Below, piece after piece: positions 8,292 to 16,651 of a stretch of 64,000 nucleotides of DNA (its first letter is position 1; every line of letters starts with the position of its first letter). Origin of the DNA: Mageeibacillus sp. UBA4314 (GTDB lineage Bacteria > Bacillota > Clostridia > Saccharofermentanales > Saccharofermentanaceae); assembly GCA_002394605.1 (NCBI GenBank), contig DGUI01000018.1, forward strand, positions 44,144 through 108,143. The letters are read 5' to 3'. The notes beneath the pieces are model-generated. The model was given only the letters and a program-made list of their open reading frames with translations, ran no database searches and had not been told where the DNA came from. The position numbers were made by a program, and so were the translations under genes.

Positions 8292-9473
8292 TTATAACTC
8301 ATCCATCATTAAGAAATCTTTAAGTTTATAGTGATATACCGTACTGGTAGAATAGTCTATATCATCACTTGTTATGATGATCTTCTTCATTGAGTTATCA
8401 ATGTTTGAGAAAGCAGAGAATTCTCTTTCATAAGCCTTATCCTCAGCCACAGAATATGCGACTTGGATCAGATAGGTCTTGCCGTCTTTTTCTGCCCTGA
8501 AATCAATCTCTCTGCCTTTATTATCATATACAGTCACTTCATACCCCATGAACAGCAGTTCGTTAAGGACGATATTTTCGAGATTGTGTGTAAGGTCATA
8601 TCTGGTCCCGGAAACCCGGATACTATTCATAGAAACATCTTCATCATAAAGCTTGTAATAATAATTCAGTTTAGCTTTAGCTTTAGGGGAGTAAATAGCA
8701 ACATACGCTATAACATATGCTTCCTTAAGATATCCAAGATACTTAATAACGGTTGGAACAGAAACGGATATGTTTTTACCTTTCATGTAATCCGATATAG
8801 ACTTGGCGCTGAATACACGTGCGTTGGATATCAAGATATAATCTACGATTCTTTCAAACTCTTCCTTTTTGCGTATCTTATAACGGTTTTCAAGGTCGTT
8901 ATATACGATCGTATCGTTCAGATCGGTGAGATAGCGTCTTTTTGCCGCGACATCATCCTGCGCTAGAGCTGCAGGGAAGCCGCCCCAGACAAGATAATCG
9001 GATATGCTGTATTCTTTATTATTCTGCTCTGCATATTCCAGGATTTCCTTATATACGAATGGTCTTACCCGGAATGATATATATCGTCCAGATAATTCTT
9101 TGGTGAATTCCTTGGATAGAAGTTTGGAATTGCTGCCAGATATAAAAACCGAGCAATTTTTCAGTCGCAAAGTACGACAAGCCTCATTCCATTCTTTAAC
9201 ATTCTGTATCTCGTCAAGGAACACATACAATTTTTCTTTTTTTATACACTTACCGACATAGTCGATAAGTGCATCAGCATCAGGAATCAGGTTTCTTGTC
9301 GGTTTAAGATCAAAGTCAAGAAAGAGGCATGGTTTACCAGCAGCTTTTATCTCATCCTGAACCTGTTCCAGGATAACAGACTTTCCACATCTTCTTATTC
9401 CAGTAATAATCTTGATCAGATCACTATCGTAAAATGGTCTGATCTGCTTTAGATAGTGTTCTCTTATTACCAT
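8292..9473 (-). CDS. AAA (AAA_14) ATPase with DUF4143 C-terminal domain
   Basis: 393 residues. Walker A GIRRCGKS (about 25-32) and Walker B YVFLDEIQN (about 103-111) belong to the AAA_14 NTPase. The C-terminal DUF4143 part ends with an EIDF ... YLIQV stretch that resembles a PD-(D/E)xK fold without a complete active site. The biological role of this widespread family is unclear; members are common in mobile islands of anaerobes. GGAGG lies 7 nt before ATG 9473. Phosphatase fragment A begins 28 bp after its stop. The second ATPase (9880-11238) has the same architecture but low similarity, so this is not a recent duplication. Confidence 0.85.
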   Translation of the reverse strand: MVIREHYLKQIRPFYDSDLIKIITGIRRCGKSVILEQVQDEIKAAGKPCLFLDFDLKPTRNLIPDADALIDYVGKCIKKEKLYVFLDEIQNVKEWNEACRTLRLKNCSVFISGSNSKLLSKEFTKELSGRYISFRVRPFVYKEILEYAEQNNKEYSISDYLVWGGFPAALAQDDVAAKRRYLTDLNDTIVYNDLENRYKIRKKEEFERIVDYILISNARVFSAKSISDYMKGKNISVSVPTVIKYLGYLKEAYVIAYVAIYSPKAKAKLNYYYKLYDEDVSMNSIRVSGTRYDLTHNLENIVLNELLFMGYEVTVYDNKGREIDFRAEKDGKTYLIQVAYSVAEDKAYEREFSAFSNIDNSMKKIIITSDDIDYSTSTVYHYKLKDFLMMDEL

Positions 9474-9650
9474 GTGGATACCTCCGAGGCTTTTGCTTCA
9501 AGATAATTCTACTTTAAGATTTTGCCGAGGTCAACAAAATCTTAAAATAGCATTTAAAAATAATCACTCAAGGGGTGAAATCTTTAAATACGATATTTGC
9601 GATTAAAATCAATGGTTGACTATGGATTTAACCGCATTTTCTCGTTTCCC

Positions 9651-9685
9651 AAATAAAAACGATCCCGGAGTATTCTCCGGGACCG
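9651..9685 (-). terminator. Strong rho-independent terminator, leftward
   Basis: The perfect 7-bp stem CCCGGAG-TATT-CTCCGGG at 9664-9681 extends by flanking pairs. On the minus strand it is followed by a U-rich run (9651-9657). It lies downstream of the ATPase at 9880 and of phosphatase fragment B. Confidence 0.75.
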
Positions 9686-9731
9686 CGGTTAATCATATCG
9701 GGCGTCATTTGTAGTAAAACTGTAGTAAATC

Positions 9732-9824
9732 TCAGACCGTATCGTGGTTTATCGTGCTACTACAAAGCTTATCTACGCTGACAACATCTATATTGCCGTG
9801 ACAGACGAACAGTACATTTATCAT
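9732..9824 (-). pseudogene. Truncated 5' end of a LMW protein tyrosine phosphatase gene (copy B)
   Basis: From ATG 9824, preceded by GGGAGG, the frame reads MINVLFVCHGNI and then departs into unrelated sequence, stopping after 30 codons. The stretch 9790-9832 is a direct repeat of 8229-8270 (about 80 percent identical). Downstream on the same strand another frame reads FTTVLLQM and onward to a stop, reminiscent of the end of a tyrosine integrase; that reading is tentative. The 406-bp gap 9474-9879 otherwise holds only the terminator at 9651-9685. Confidence 0.65.
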
Positions 9825-9879
9825 AACTCATACCTCCCATTAATTCATATACAGAGCGTATAGATAATAACATTCTTTT

Positions 9880-11238
9880 TTATAGACAAAATGTCATATA
9901 CGCTGGTATGCACACTATATTATCTTTTATATTCAAATTTTTCGGATGAATAATATAGCTCTCTCCTATTCTTGATTTGTATTTTTCCATAAATCTATTC
10001 AATGAAGTTGTAGTATATTTTTTCCCTGACTTAACTTCAATCGGGTACATCTTATATTTTAGCTTACTGTTATTGGATATAATGAAATCTATTTCTATAT
10101 CATTACGATGTTTTTCTATAGAGTAATGAGTATAAAAATATAGTTTGTGTCCATTTGCTACAAGCATCTGTGCAATTACGTTCTCATATAACATTCCTTC
10201 ATTAACAGATAGCTTGTCATTAAGTATCTGCGCGTATACCTCACTCTCGAGTAACTCATTCTCATCAAAAGCATGGCTAAGCAAGAGTCCGGTATCACCA
10301 AGATAGCATTTAACATAAGTACGTTCCTCGTTTATTGAAAGACCTACATTGGGATCATTGCACAGGAAGCATTCGTTTGAGATCATAGAATCAGACAACC
10401 AGAAGAATGTATCGCTGTATTGATCCGCATAACTACCTTCTTGTATATCTTTAAACACCACACGTTTCTCATGTTGTGACAACAAACCTGGAATTTGATC
10501 AAAAATCGCCAAAACCTTACTACGGTACTGTGCTTTAATCTTCATGATATCATTACGATACAGTTTCAAGATATCTCGCTTTTCAGCATCTGCCAGACTA
10601 AAGTTTTTCTCATTTTCAATGTAAAGAATAACCGGTTTGGGCATACCTCCTACCAGCATATACTGCTTAAATAGCATCATTGCCTTATTATGCATTCCTC
10701 TTTCCAGTGGTTCTCTCTTTTCAAAGCAGCTCCTTATATAACCTATTAACTGATCTTCTCCAAGTGCCCAGGCAAATTCCTCAAAATCAAGAGGATACAT
10801 CGTGATACTTCTCTCCTCGGAAGGAATTACGATATCCTTTACATTTTCCTTGATTGATATCAACGATCCGGTTTCTATATAATCATATCTGCCATCTGCA
10901 ACGAGATACTTTATTGCAGCTCTGGCCTGAGGAAACATCTGCACTTCATCAAAAATCAGCACTGACTTTCTCGGAACAAGCTTAACACCATAATACGTGC
11001 TAAGTAACATGAATAAATCATCCAGCTTATTTAGGTATTGATTAAAGTATTCTTCTACAACCTTATCCTTTTTTGCAAAATCAATAAGGATATATGATTC
11101 ATATTCCTGCTTGGCAAATTCCTCTACGATTGTGGATTTGCCAATACGTCTGGCACCTTCCACCATTATCGCTTTTGTTCCCGGACATTCACGTTTCCAA
11201 TTCAGCAACTTGCTATAGATTTTTCTTTTTAAGATCAT
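9880..11238 (-). CDS. AAA (AAA_14) ATPase with DUF4143 domain, second copy
   Basis: 452 residues. Walker A GARRIGKS and Walker B SVLIFDEVQM are near the N-terminus. The C-terminal part contains EIDFIISNN and YPIEVKSGK, which form a more complete PD-(D/E)xK-like nuclease motif (D ... ExK) than in the neighbouring ATPase. An in-frame ATG exists at 11277, but AAGGAG at 11247-11252 sits 8 nt before ATG 11238, so I use that start. Upstream lies a striking four-copy repeat array (11285-11395) likely to control it. Downstream come phosphatase fragment B and a strong terminator. The function of the family is not settled; defence or toxin-like roles are possible. Confidence 0.85.
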   Translation of the reverse strand: MILKRKIYSKLLNWKRECPGTKAIMVEGARRIGKSTIVEEFAKQEYESYILIDFAKKDKVVEEYFNQYLNKLDDLFMLLSTYYGVKLVPRKSVLIFDEVQMFPQARAAIKYLVADGRYDYIETGSLISIKENVKDIVIPSEERSITMYPLDFEEFAWALGEDQLIGYIRSCFEKREPLERGMHNKAMMLFKQYMLVGGMPKPVILYIENEKNFSLADAEKRDILKLYRNDIMKIKAQYRSKVLAIFDQIPGLLSQHEKRVVFKDIQEGSYADQYSDTFFWLSDSMISNECFLCNDPNVGLSINEERTYVKCYLGDTGLLLSHAFDENELLESEVYAQILNDKLSVNEGMLYENVIAQMLVANGHKLYFYTHYSIEKHRNDIEIDFIISNNSKLKYKMYPIEVKSGKKYTTTSLNRFMEKYKSRIGESYIIHPKNLNIKDNIVCIPAYMTFCL

Positions 11239-11284
11239 TATATTTCTCCTTGAAGGTCTCAGTTGCATTATTATCATATCAATA

Positions 11285-11395
11285 TGATTATACGCACATT
11301 TGGCAATTACCTAATCTTTGATTATGCGCACATAATATCATTCATTTTGATTATGCGCAACATAATCTCAGCTATTTTTTTGATTATACGCACAT
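11285..11395. repeat. Four-copy operator-like array TGATTATRCGCACAT
   Basis: Copies lie at 11285-11299, 11319-11333, 11349-11364 (one extra A) and 11381-11395. The starts are 34, 30 and 32 bp apart, about three helical turns. They lie directly upstream of the 9880-11238 ATPase. The rest of the 470-bp gap (to 11709) shows no gene; it contains the change to chromosome-like composition and the merR promoter. Confidence 0.7.
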
Positions 11396-11634
11396 TTTGT
11401 CAAAAAGTTGTTCACCCCCAAAATATCCTTTCCCTGTCATTGGACCAATAGTGAATTATTTAACGCGAATGGACCTCTCGCAAAAGGTATAAACGAGGTA
11501 TAAAACGCACATGCCGACTCCTTGAAAACCTACTGTTTTCTTCATGATGAATGGGAAAGCTGCTATACAAAAAGCACGCACTCCAGGAATACTGCTGCGG
11601 TTAAGCCAATCTGGTGCAAGATCAAAAAAGCCTA

Positions 11635-11665
11635 TTGACTCTCACATTATGTGAGAGATTATCAT
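11635..11665 (+). promoter_or_regulatory. MerR-type promoter with 19-bp spacer and operator dyad
   Basis: -35 TTGACT (11635-11640) and -10 TATCAT (11660-11665) are 19 bp apart. The 9-bp perfect inverted repeat CTCTCACAT-T-ATGTGAGAG (11639-11657) fills the spacer. This is the classic layout untwisted by MerR-family activators, and it lies in front of a merR gene. Confidence 0.8.
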
Positions 11666-11708
11666 TGTAGTGAGCTCAACAAGATACCAACCATGGAGGT
11701 AGACAAAA

Positions 11709-12512
11709 ATGCTAAAGATCGGTGAATTTTCAAAACTATCCAGAGTAAGCATCAGGATGTTGCGCCACTATGATGATATCGGACTTTTGAAACCGGCAGA
11801 GACCGATGATCTTACGGGGTACCGGTATTATCGTGAGGAACAGCTTTATGCCATCGGAAGGATCACATCACTCAAGGATATGGGCTTTGCACTTGCAGAC
11901 ATCATCAAGATCCTTGACAGTTATGATGATAAAGATAAGATGGATGCATTTCTGTCAGAGAGGCAGAAGGAACTTACAAAGCTTTCCCGGGATACGGAGT
12001 ACAAACTGATGCTTCTGGAAACAGCCAGATCAAGGCTGAGAAAGGAGCAGAACATGAGTTTTGATGTAACAGTAAAAACAATACCTGAGAGGTACGCAGC
12101 TACGGTGAGGATGGTGGTTCCCCATTATGAAGATGAGGGATTGCTGTGGGGCACAATGATGAGCGAATGCAAGAACCTTGTGCCGGCAGATCCCTGCCTT
12201 GCAGTGGCAGAGTTTCTTGATCCCGAGTTCAAGGAGGAAAACGTTGAGATCGTTGCATGGATGACCGTTAGTGGTTCTTACAGCGATACGGAACACGTGG
12301 AATTCAAGACGCTTCCTGAAGTAAAGGTTGCAAGCTGTATCATTAAGGGCAGCTACGATCAGATGGGTGAAGCATATGCATCCGTAGCTTCATGGATCAC
12401 GGCGAACGGCTACAAGATGAACGGACCTATGTTCAACATCTATCATGTAGGTCCTGTGCAGGCTAAGGATCCTGCTGATTATGTGACGGAAGCATGTTTC
12501 CCTATTGCGTAA
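11709..12512 (+). CDS. MerR-family regulator with GyrI-like effector domain
   Basis: 267 residues. The N-terminal winged helix opens MLKIGEFSKLSRVSIRMLRHY, typical of MerR. A coiled linker follows to about residue 115. From about 118 there is a GyrI-like (SHS2/BmrR C-terminal) small-molecule binding domain, beginning VTVKTIPERYAATVRM. This architecture matches BmrR-type multidrug sensors, which activate their own or an exporter promoter. The gene has its own 19-bp-spacer promoter, so self-activation is likely. GGAGGT precedes ATG 11709. No exporter is adjacent: the next gene converges on it. Confidence 0.88.
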   Translation: MLKIGEFSKLSRVSIRMLRHYDDIGLLKPAETDDLTGYRYYREEQLYAIGRITSLKDMGFALADIIKILDSYDDKDKMDAFLSERQKELTKLSRDTEYKLMLLETARSRLRKEQNMSFDVTVKTIPERYAATVRMVVPHYEDEGLLWGTMMSECKNLVPADPCLAVAEFLDPEFKEENVEIVAWMTVSGSYSDTEHVEFKTLPEVKVASCIIKGSYDQMGEAYASVASWITANGYKMNGPMFNIYHVGPVQAKDPADYVTEACFPIA

Positions 12513-12530
12513 TTGCTCCCGGCATGTCCT

Positions 12531-13403
12531 TTAGAAAGATCCCTTGACCTGTGCAAGGAACTTACCGGCGATGGGTGTGAAGGTCTGATATCTGTTCCAG
12601 ATCAGATACAGCTTTGTCTCCTGCTTCGGAGACAGCGGGCGGAACACCAGGTCGCTTTCTTCAGAACAATCGATCAGGTGCTCGAAAGTAAGAAGAATCC
12701 CCAGACCTTCCTTTGCAAACATCGAGGCATTATATGAGAGGCGGAAAGAACCCTCCAGATGCAGCTTTGGGAAACTCTCGCCTGCCCATTCAGGTATCTC
12801 GATATTCCAGCTTTGTTCAGAGCAGAAGAGAGGCTGGCCGATCAGGTCAGAGACCTTTATGCTCTTTTTCTTTGCGAGAGGATGGCTCTTCAGCATGACA
12901 GCTCCCCAGCGGTCCGAAGAGGGGAAGGGAAGGTATTCGTACTTCTCTTTGTTTGGGAGTTCGCATATCACCCCGAAATCAAGTATGCCCTTGTCGAGCT
13001 TCTCCGTTACCTGCTCCGTATCCCCGCTTGTTATGTGGTAAGTAAAGGAGGGATATCTGTCCTTAAGCTTTTTGATCTCGCGTGCAAGCAGGGCTATCTG
13101 ATATGACTCTCCAAGCCCGAAATAGATATCGCCGCCGGTGACGTCATCAAGAGAGATGAATTCCTGCTCGATCTTATCTGCCATCGCGATCAGGTCTTCG
13201 GCTCGGTCGCGGAGAAGCATGCCTTCATCGGTCAGCTTGATGGAGAAACTGTGACGGGTAAAGAGCTTTTTGCCAAGCTCATCTTCAAGAGCCCTGAGCG
13301 CTTTGGACAGGGTCGGCTGTGTCACGTGCAGGATCTCTGCCGCATGGGACATATTCTCTTCTCTGGCAACGGCAAGAAAGTAACGAAGGTTCTTGATCTC
13401 CAT
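12531..13403 (-). CDS. LysR-family transcriptional regulator
   Basis: 290 residues. The N-terminal helix-turn-helix starts MEIKNLRYFLAVAREENMSHAA and continues with LHVTQPTLSKALRALE. A periplasmic-binding-type effector domain follows from about residue 90. An upstream in-frame ATG at 13430 exists, but GAGGT places the start at ATG 13403. It is divergent from the operon beginning at 13535, the usual LysR arrangement, and probably controls the small protein, hydrolase, lipoprotein and flavoprotein. The 131-bp shared gap contains AT-rich dyads but no operator I can define with certainty. Confidence 0.9.
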   Translation of the reverse strand: MEIKNLRYFLAVAREENMSHAAEILHVTQPTLSKALRALEDELGKKLFTRHSFSIKLTDEGMLLRDRAEDLIAMADKIEQEFISLDDVTGGDIYFGLGESYQIALLAREIKKLKDRYPSFTYHITSGDTEQVTEKLDKGILDFGVICELPNKEKYEYLPFPSSDRWGAVMLKSHPLAKKKSIKVSDLIGQPLFCSEQSWNIEIPEWAGESFPKLHLEGSFRLSYNASMFAKEGLGILLTFEHLIDCSEESDLVFRPLSPKQETKLYLIWNRYQTFTPIAGKFLAQVKGSF

Positions 13404-13534
13404 AACATACCTCTTTCTATGATATTCCAATATGGCATATCACGATATTCATTTTATTCATTAGCGCATTATTTGGCAATCCCTTATACTGACCTCAACG
13501 GATGGTAACAACGCATTTGAACGGAGATATGATC

Positions 13535-13747
13535 ATGGATCTTGAAGTGATGATCGACAACTTATCAGACATCGGCTGCAGCGATGAACAGCAAAAAAGA
13601 GCGAAGATCCTCTACGGATCCGGGGAGAAAGAAGAACTGATCCGGTATCTTAAGAAGTGCCGGTGCGGTCTGATAGAAGAAATGCATGAGAGTCAGAGGA
13701 AGGTGGACAGGATGGATCATCTGATCCGTAAAGCTGAAAGATCATAA
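13535..13747 (+). CDS. Small conserved-looking hypothetical protein
   Basis: 70 residues from ATG 13535, chosen because GGAG at 13523-13526 is 8 nt away; earlier in-frame ATGs are badly spaced. It is highly charged and helical, with a CRCG motif near the middle (LKKCRCGLIEE) and a C-terminal amphipathic helix (SQRKVDRMDHLIRKAE). Proteins of this kind are often the first gene of hydrolase/flavoprotein clusters in Clostridia, but no function is known to me. It ends 21 bp before the hydrolase. Confidence 0.7.
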   Translation: MDLEVMIDNLSDIGCSDEQQKRAKILYGSGEKEELIRYLKKCRCGLIEEMHESQRKVDRMDHLIRKAERS

Positions 13748-13768
13748 GTAAAAGAGCCAAGGAGGTAT

Positions 13769-14767
13769 ATGGCAATGATCAGGAAAGAAGAACTGAGACT
13801 TACAACAGAGTGGGACAAGACATTTCCTATGAGCAGTAAGGTGGAGCACAGCAAGGTAACATTTGTGAACCGTTATGGCATCACGCTGGCGGCTGATATG
13901 TATGTTCCGAAGGATGCGGAAGGGAAGCTTCCTGCCATCGCGGTAAGCGGTCCTTTCGGTGCCGTTAAGGAACAGTGCTCAGGACTCTACGCCCAGACCA
14001 TGGCAGAGAGGGGATTTGTTACATTGGCATTTGATCCTTCTTATACCGGTGAGAGCGGCGGTGAGCCGAGATACATGGCATCTCCTGACATCAATACCGA
14101 AGACTTCATGGCTGCAGTTGATCTCCTGAGCATGGATGACAGGGTCGATCCTGAGCATATAGGAATCATCGGGATCTGCGGCTGGGGAGGAATGGCTGTT
14201 AACACGGCTGCATTAGATCCCCGCATCAAAGTAACGGTTGCTTCGACCATGTATGACATGACAAGGGTAAATGCAAACGGTTATTTCGATTCGGAAGACT
14301 CGGAAGAGCAGAGGTATGAGAAGAAGAAGGCGATGGCTTCACAGCGCCTGGAAGATCTGAAGAATGGTGCTTATAAGCGCGCCGGAGGATGTCTGCCCCT
14401 TCCTGTTCCTGATGATGCTCCTTTCTTTGTGAAGGATTACAGCGAATACTATAAGGGCAGGGCATATCACCCGAGGTCACTTAACTCCAATGAGGGCTGG
14501 AACGTGACCGGATGTCAGTCATTCATGAATCAGCCCATCCTTAAATACTCGAATGAGATCAGGAGCGCAGTATTGATCATCCACGGGGAAAAAGCACATT
14601 CCTGTTATTTCTCGAAGGATGCATATGCAAATATGGTGAAGGACAGCAAGTACACTGATAACAAGGAACTGATGATCATTCCGGGGGCTGTTCATACGGA
14701 TCTGTATGACAACCTTGACGTGATACCTTTCGATCATATCGAAGAGTTCATGAGGAAGTACATATGA
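13769..14767 (+). CDS. Alpha/beta hydrolase (YcjY-like) with Cys nucleophile
   Basis: 332 residues; AAGGAGG precedes two possible starts, ATG 13769 and the better spaced ATG 13775. The fold is that of YcjY/DltD-like alpha/beta hydrolases: an N-terminal strand pair, an oxyanion-type loop (AVSGPFGAVKEQ), a nucleophile elbow near residue 130 and a late His (PGAVHTDLYD). The elbow reads GICGWGG, so the nucleophile is Cys instead of Ser, as in dienelactone hydrolases. The gene overlaps the next start by 4 nt (ATGA). The substrate is unknown; it is probably cytoplasmic since no signal is seen. Confidence 0.85.
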   Translation: MAMIRKEELRLTTEWDKTFPMSSKVEHSKVTFVNRYGITLAADMYVPKDAEGKLPAIAVSGPFGAVKEQCSGLYAQTMAERGFVTLAFDPSYTGESGGEPRYMASPDINTEDFMAAVDLLSMDDRVDPEHIGIIGICGWGGMAVNTAALDPRIKVTVASTMYDMTRVNANGYFDSEDSEEQRYEKKKAMASQRLEDLKNGAYKRAGGCLPLPVPDDAPFFVKDYSEYYKGRAYHPRSLNSNEGWNVTGCQSFMNQPILKYSNEIRSAVLIIHGEKAHSCYFSKDAYANMVKDSKYTDNKELMIIPGAVHTDLYDNLDVIPFDHIEEFMRKYI

Positions 14768-15255
14768 AGCCATACAAGGCATTTGTATTCCTTATGGCGG
14801 CATCTGTGATGCTGGTGACTGCGGCATGCGGCAAAACCGCTGCTGATACTGACATCGGCATCAGCAAAACGCCGGCAACGGCAGCAAGCACGGAGGTGAG
14901 CGATATGCGGTCGCTGACAATGAAGATCGGAGACAGAGAAGTCGATGTTGCATGGGAAGATAATGATTCCGTAAAGGAACTGAAGAACCTGGCTTCATCC
15001 GGATTGACCATAGAGATGTCCATGTATGGCGGATTCGAGCAGGTAGGTCCGATCGGCCGGAATATCGCAAGAGATGATAAGCAGACAACGACGGCTCCGG
15101 GAGACATTGTTCTTTATTCCGGCGACAGCATAGTATTGTTCTATGGATCCAATTCCTGGTCATATACGAGACTCGGAAAGATCAATATGAAAGAGAATGA
15201 ATTAGAAGAAATGCTTGGCAATGGTGACGTTACGGTCACGCTCAGTATTTGTTAG
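14764..15255 (+). CDS. Lipoprotein with cyclophilin-like domain
   Basis: 163 residues. The signal peptide ends in the lipobox VTAACG, with Cys near residue 22, so it is probably membrane-anchored outside. From about residue 48 the sequence (LTMKIGDREVDVAWEDNDSV, then GDIVLYSGDSIVLFYG) matches the small cyclophilin-like fold family found beside flavodoxins and hydrolases in gut Firmicutes. Its start overlaps the hydrolase stop by 4 nt and its end is 8 bp before the flavoprotein, so the four genes form one operon. A catalytic role is not shown for the family. Confidence 0.82.
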   Translation: MKPYKAFVFLMAASVMLVTAACGKTAADTDIGISKTPATAASTEVSDMRSLTMKIGDREVDVAWEDNDSVKELKNLASSGLTIEMSMYGGFEQVGPIGRNIARDDKQTTTAPGDIVLYSGDSIVLFYGSNSWSYTRLGKINMKENELEEMLGNGDVTVTLSIC

Positions 15256-15263
15256 GAGGACAT

Positions 15264-15803
15264 ATGGCAAAGAAGGTCTTGATAATAGAAACAAGCCTGA
15301 GAACGGGAAGCAATTCAGATATCCTGGCTCAGAGTTTTGCACAAGGCGCAGAGGATGCCGGAAATGAAGTGGAGACCGTCTCGCTCAAAGGTAAGAAGAT
15401 AACTTTTTGTACCGGCTGTTTTGCATGCCAGAAGCTGGGCAGATGTGTTATTGCAGATGATGCTAACGAGATAACGGAAAAGATCCTTGCCGCTGATGTA
15501 GTAGTATGGTCTACTCCGATCTATTACTATGAGATGAGCGGGCAGATGAAGACCATGATAGACCGTGCAAATTCATTGTATCCGAGAGAATACAGGTTCA
15601 GGGAGGTTTATCTGTTATCAACAGCTGCTGAAGATGAGGAATATACGGATGAGAAGGCTGTAAGCGGAGTTAATGGCTGGGTCGACTGTTTCGAGAATGC
15701 CAGGTTCAAGGGGAAGGTCTTCGCAGGCGGTGTCAATGAGCGTGGAGAGATCGAAGGGCATAAGGCACTGGATGAAGCTTATAAGATGGGCAGATCGGTC
15801 TGA
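15264..15803 (+). CDS. NADPH-dependent FMN reductase-type flavoprotein with CxxCxxCx5C motif
   Basis: 179 residues from ATG 15264, fixed by AGGAGG at 15254-15259. It has a flavodoxin-like fold with an N-terminal phosphate loop (ETSLRTGSNSDIL) and a WSTPIYYYEMSGQMK segment typical of FMN_red proteins. The stretch CTGCFACQKLGRC provides Cys with 2-2-5 spacing, the compact pattern used by iron-sulfur flavoproteins (Isf) to hold a 4Fe-4S cluster. It is likely a cytoplasmic redox enzyme and the last gene of the LysR-linked operon. The electron acceptor is unknown. Confidence 0.85.
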   Translation: MAKKVLIIETSLRTGSNSDILAQSFAQGAEDAGNEVETVSLKGKKITFCTGCFACQKLGRCVIADDANEITEKILAADVVVWSTPIYYYEMSGQMKTMIDRANSLYPREYRFREVYLLSTAAEDEEYTDEKAVSGVNGWVDCFENARFKGKVFAGGVNERGEIEGHKALDEAYKMGRSV

Positions 15804-15819
15804 ACGATTAGAAAAACAC

Positions 15820-15872
15820 TTGAAACCGGCGGCAGAGTCGATATAATTATCTTGGTGTTAGCAAGTGCTAAC
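15820..15872 (+). promoter_or_regulatory. Sigma-A promoter with palindromic operator GTTAGCAAGTGCTAAC
   Basis: TTGAAA (15820-15825), a 16-bp spacer and TATAAT (15842-15847) are followed by the perfect palindrome GTTAGCA-AG-TGCTAAC (15857-15872), which lies on the start point. This position suits a repressor. The same half-sites recur at 16548-16563 and 26462-26477. Confidence 0.7.
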
Positions 15873-15886
15873 ATTACAGAGGGGAG

Positions 15887-16435
15887 ATGATCAGACTGAC
15901 CGGATCAAACAAAGAAGAGATAACAGATCACATTCCCGTGAATGATCTGCCATATTGCAAGACTGTAAGGGAATGGCTTTCTGACAGATACGGACAGGAA
16001 GCGGACCAGATATGGGCAGACACGGTAGAAAACTATAACAACTATCTTAAGGACCTCCCGGATTATGGAGGGAAGAAGAACGGACACGCCATGGCGATCT
16101 ATGGCGGGCTTCTTATATTTGCACTTTACCCCGTCTTGCCGGATCAGCCCCCGATTGAAGATCTTCAGGGTTTTGTAAGCAACATGTTCATGGGGTCGTT
16201 TACAAGTCTAGGGAAGATATTTGATCTGAACCGTTCTTTTGATATGTGGCTAATAGATAAGGTATTCCGCAGATCAGGGAACCGTGACCGGAAGGATGCA
16301 GGATCGTATCCGGCCGGGTTTATCAATGTGGATGAGCCGTATGATAAGGTCCATCATGCTGCCCGTTATCATTTCACGCAGTGTCCGAATGCTGAATTTG
16401 CCAAGAGTCATGGGCTTCTTCAATTCCGAAGGTGA
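15887..16435 (+). CDS. L-2-amino-thiazoline-4-carboxylate (ATC) hydrolase-like protein, C-terminally truncated
   Basis: 182 residues. The late segment YHFTQCPNAEFAKSHGLL matches the conserved core of the ATC_hydrolase family (in which CPxAEFAKxHGL is typical), members of which run to about 210-230 residues. Here the frame ends four residues after that core. Downstream, about 90 bp in other frames resemble a missing tail (for example DYQFLRQ near 16500) with an in-frame TGA, so a frameshift and decay are likely. GGGGAG precedes ATG 15887. The operator at 15857 implies it was, or is, repressed. The enzymatic role is uncertain for most family members. Confidence 0.6.
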   Translation: MIRLTGSNKEEITDHIPVNDLPYCKTVREWLSDRYGQEADQIWADTVENYNNYLKDLPDYGGKKNGHAMAIYGGLLIFALYPVLPDQPPIEDLQGFVSNMFMGSFTSLGKIFDLNRSFDMWLIDKVFRRSGNRDRKDAGSYPAGFINVDEPYDKVHHAARYHFTQCPNAEFAKSHGLLQFRR

Positions 16436-16543
16436 GTGACACTTACAATTGAACATACTCGCTATCTTAATCCCGGCCAGAGTGGGTGAACAAAGCCGGA
16501 CTATCAATTCCTCAGGCAAGTAGTAATATCTCCATTCCGTTGG

Positions 16544-16567
16544 TTTTGTTAGCCGAGGCTAACAAAA
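16544..16567. promoter_or_regulatory. 24-bp palindromic operator upstream of tetR
   Basis: TTTTGTTAGCC-GA-GGCTAACAAAA is a perfect 11-bp-arm inverted repeat. It contains the GTTAGC-N4-GCTAAC core shared with 15857-15872. It lies 85 bp before the TetR start and downstream of the decayed ATC-hydrolase tail. Confidence 0.75.
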
Positions 16568-16651
16568 CAGATTATGCTTTATCGGGGGAGGTTTGTCAAT
16601 ATGATAATGGTATAATCATCATATAAAGATCGATCATAGAAGGAATACAAT

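Noticed and set aside
11239..11277. Upstream start of the second ATPase at 11277
   Set aside because: No ribosome site there, whereas AAGGAG is ideally placed for ATG 11238.
15857..15872. CIRCE heat-shock operator
   Set aside because: It shares TTAGC/GCTAA with CIRCE, but the spacing (N4) and missing ACTC/GAGT parts do not fit TTAGCACTC-N9-GAGTGCTAA.
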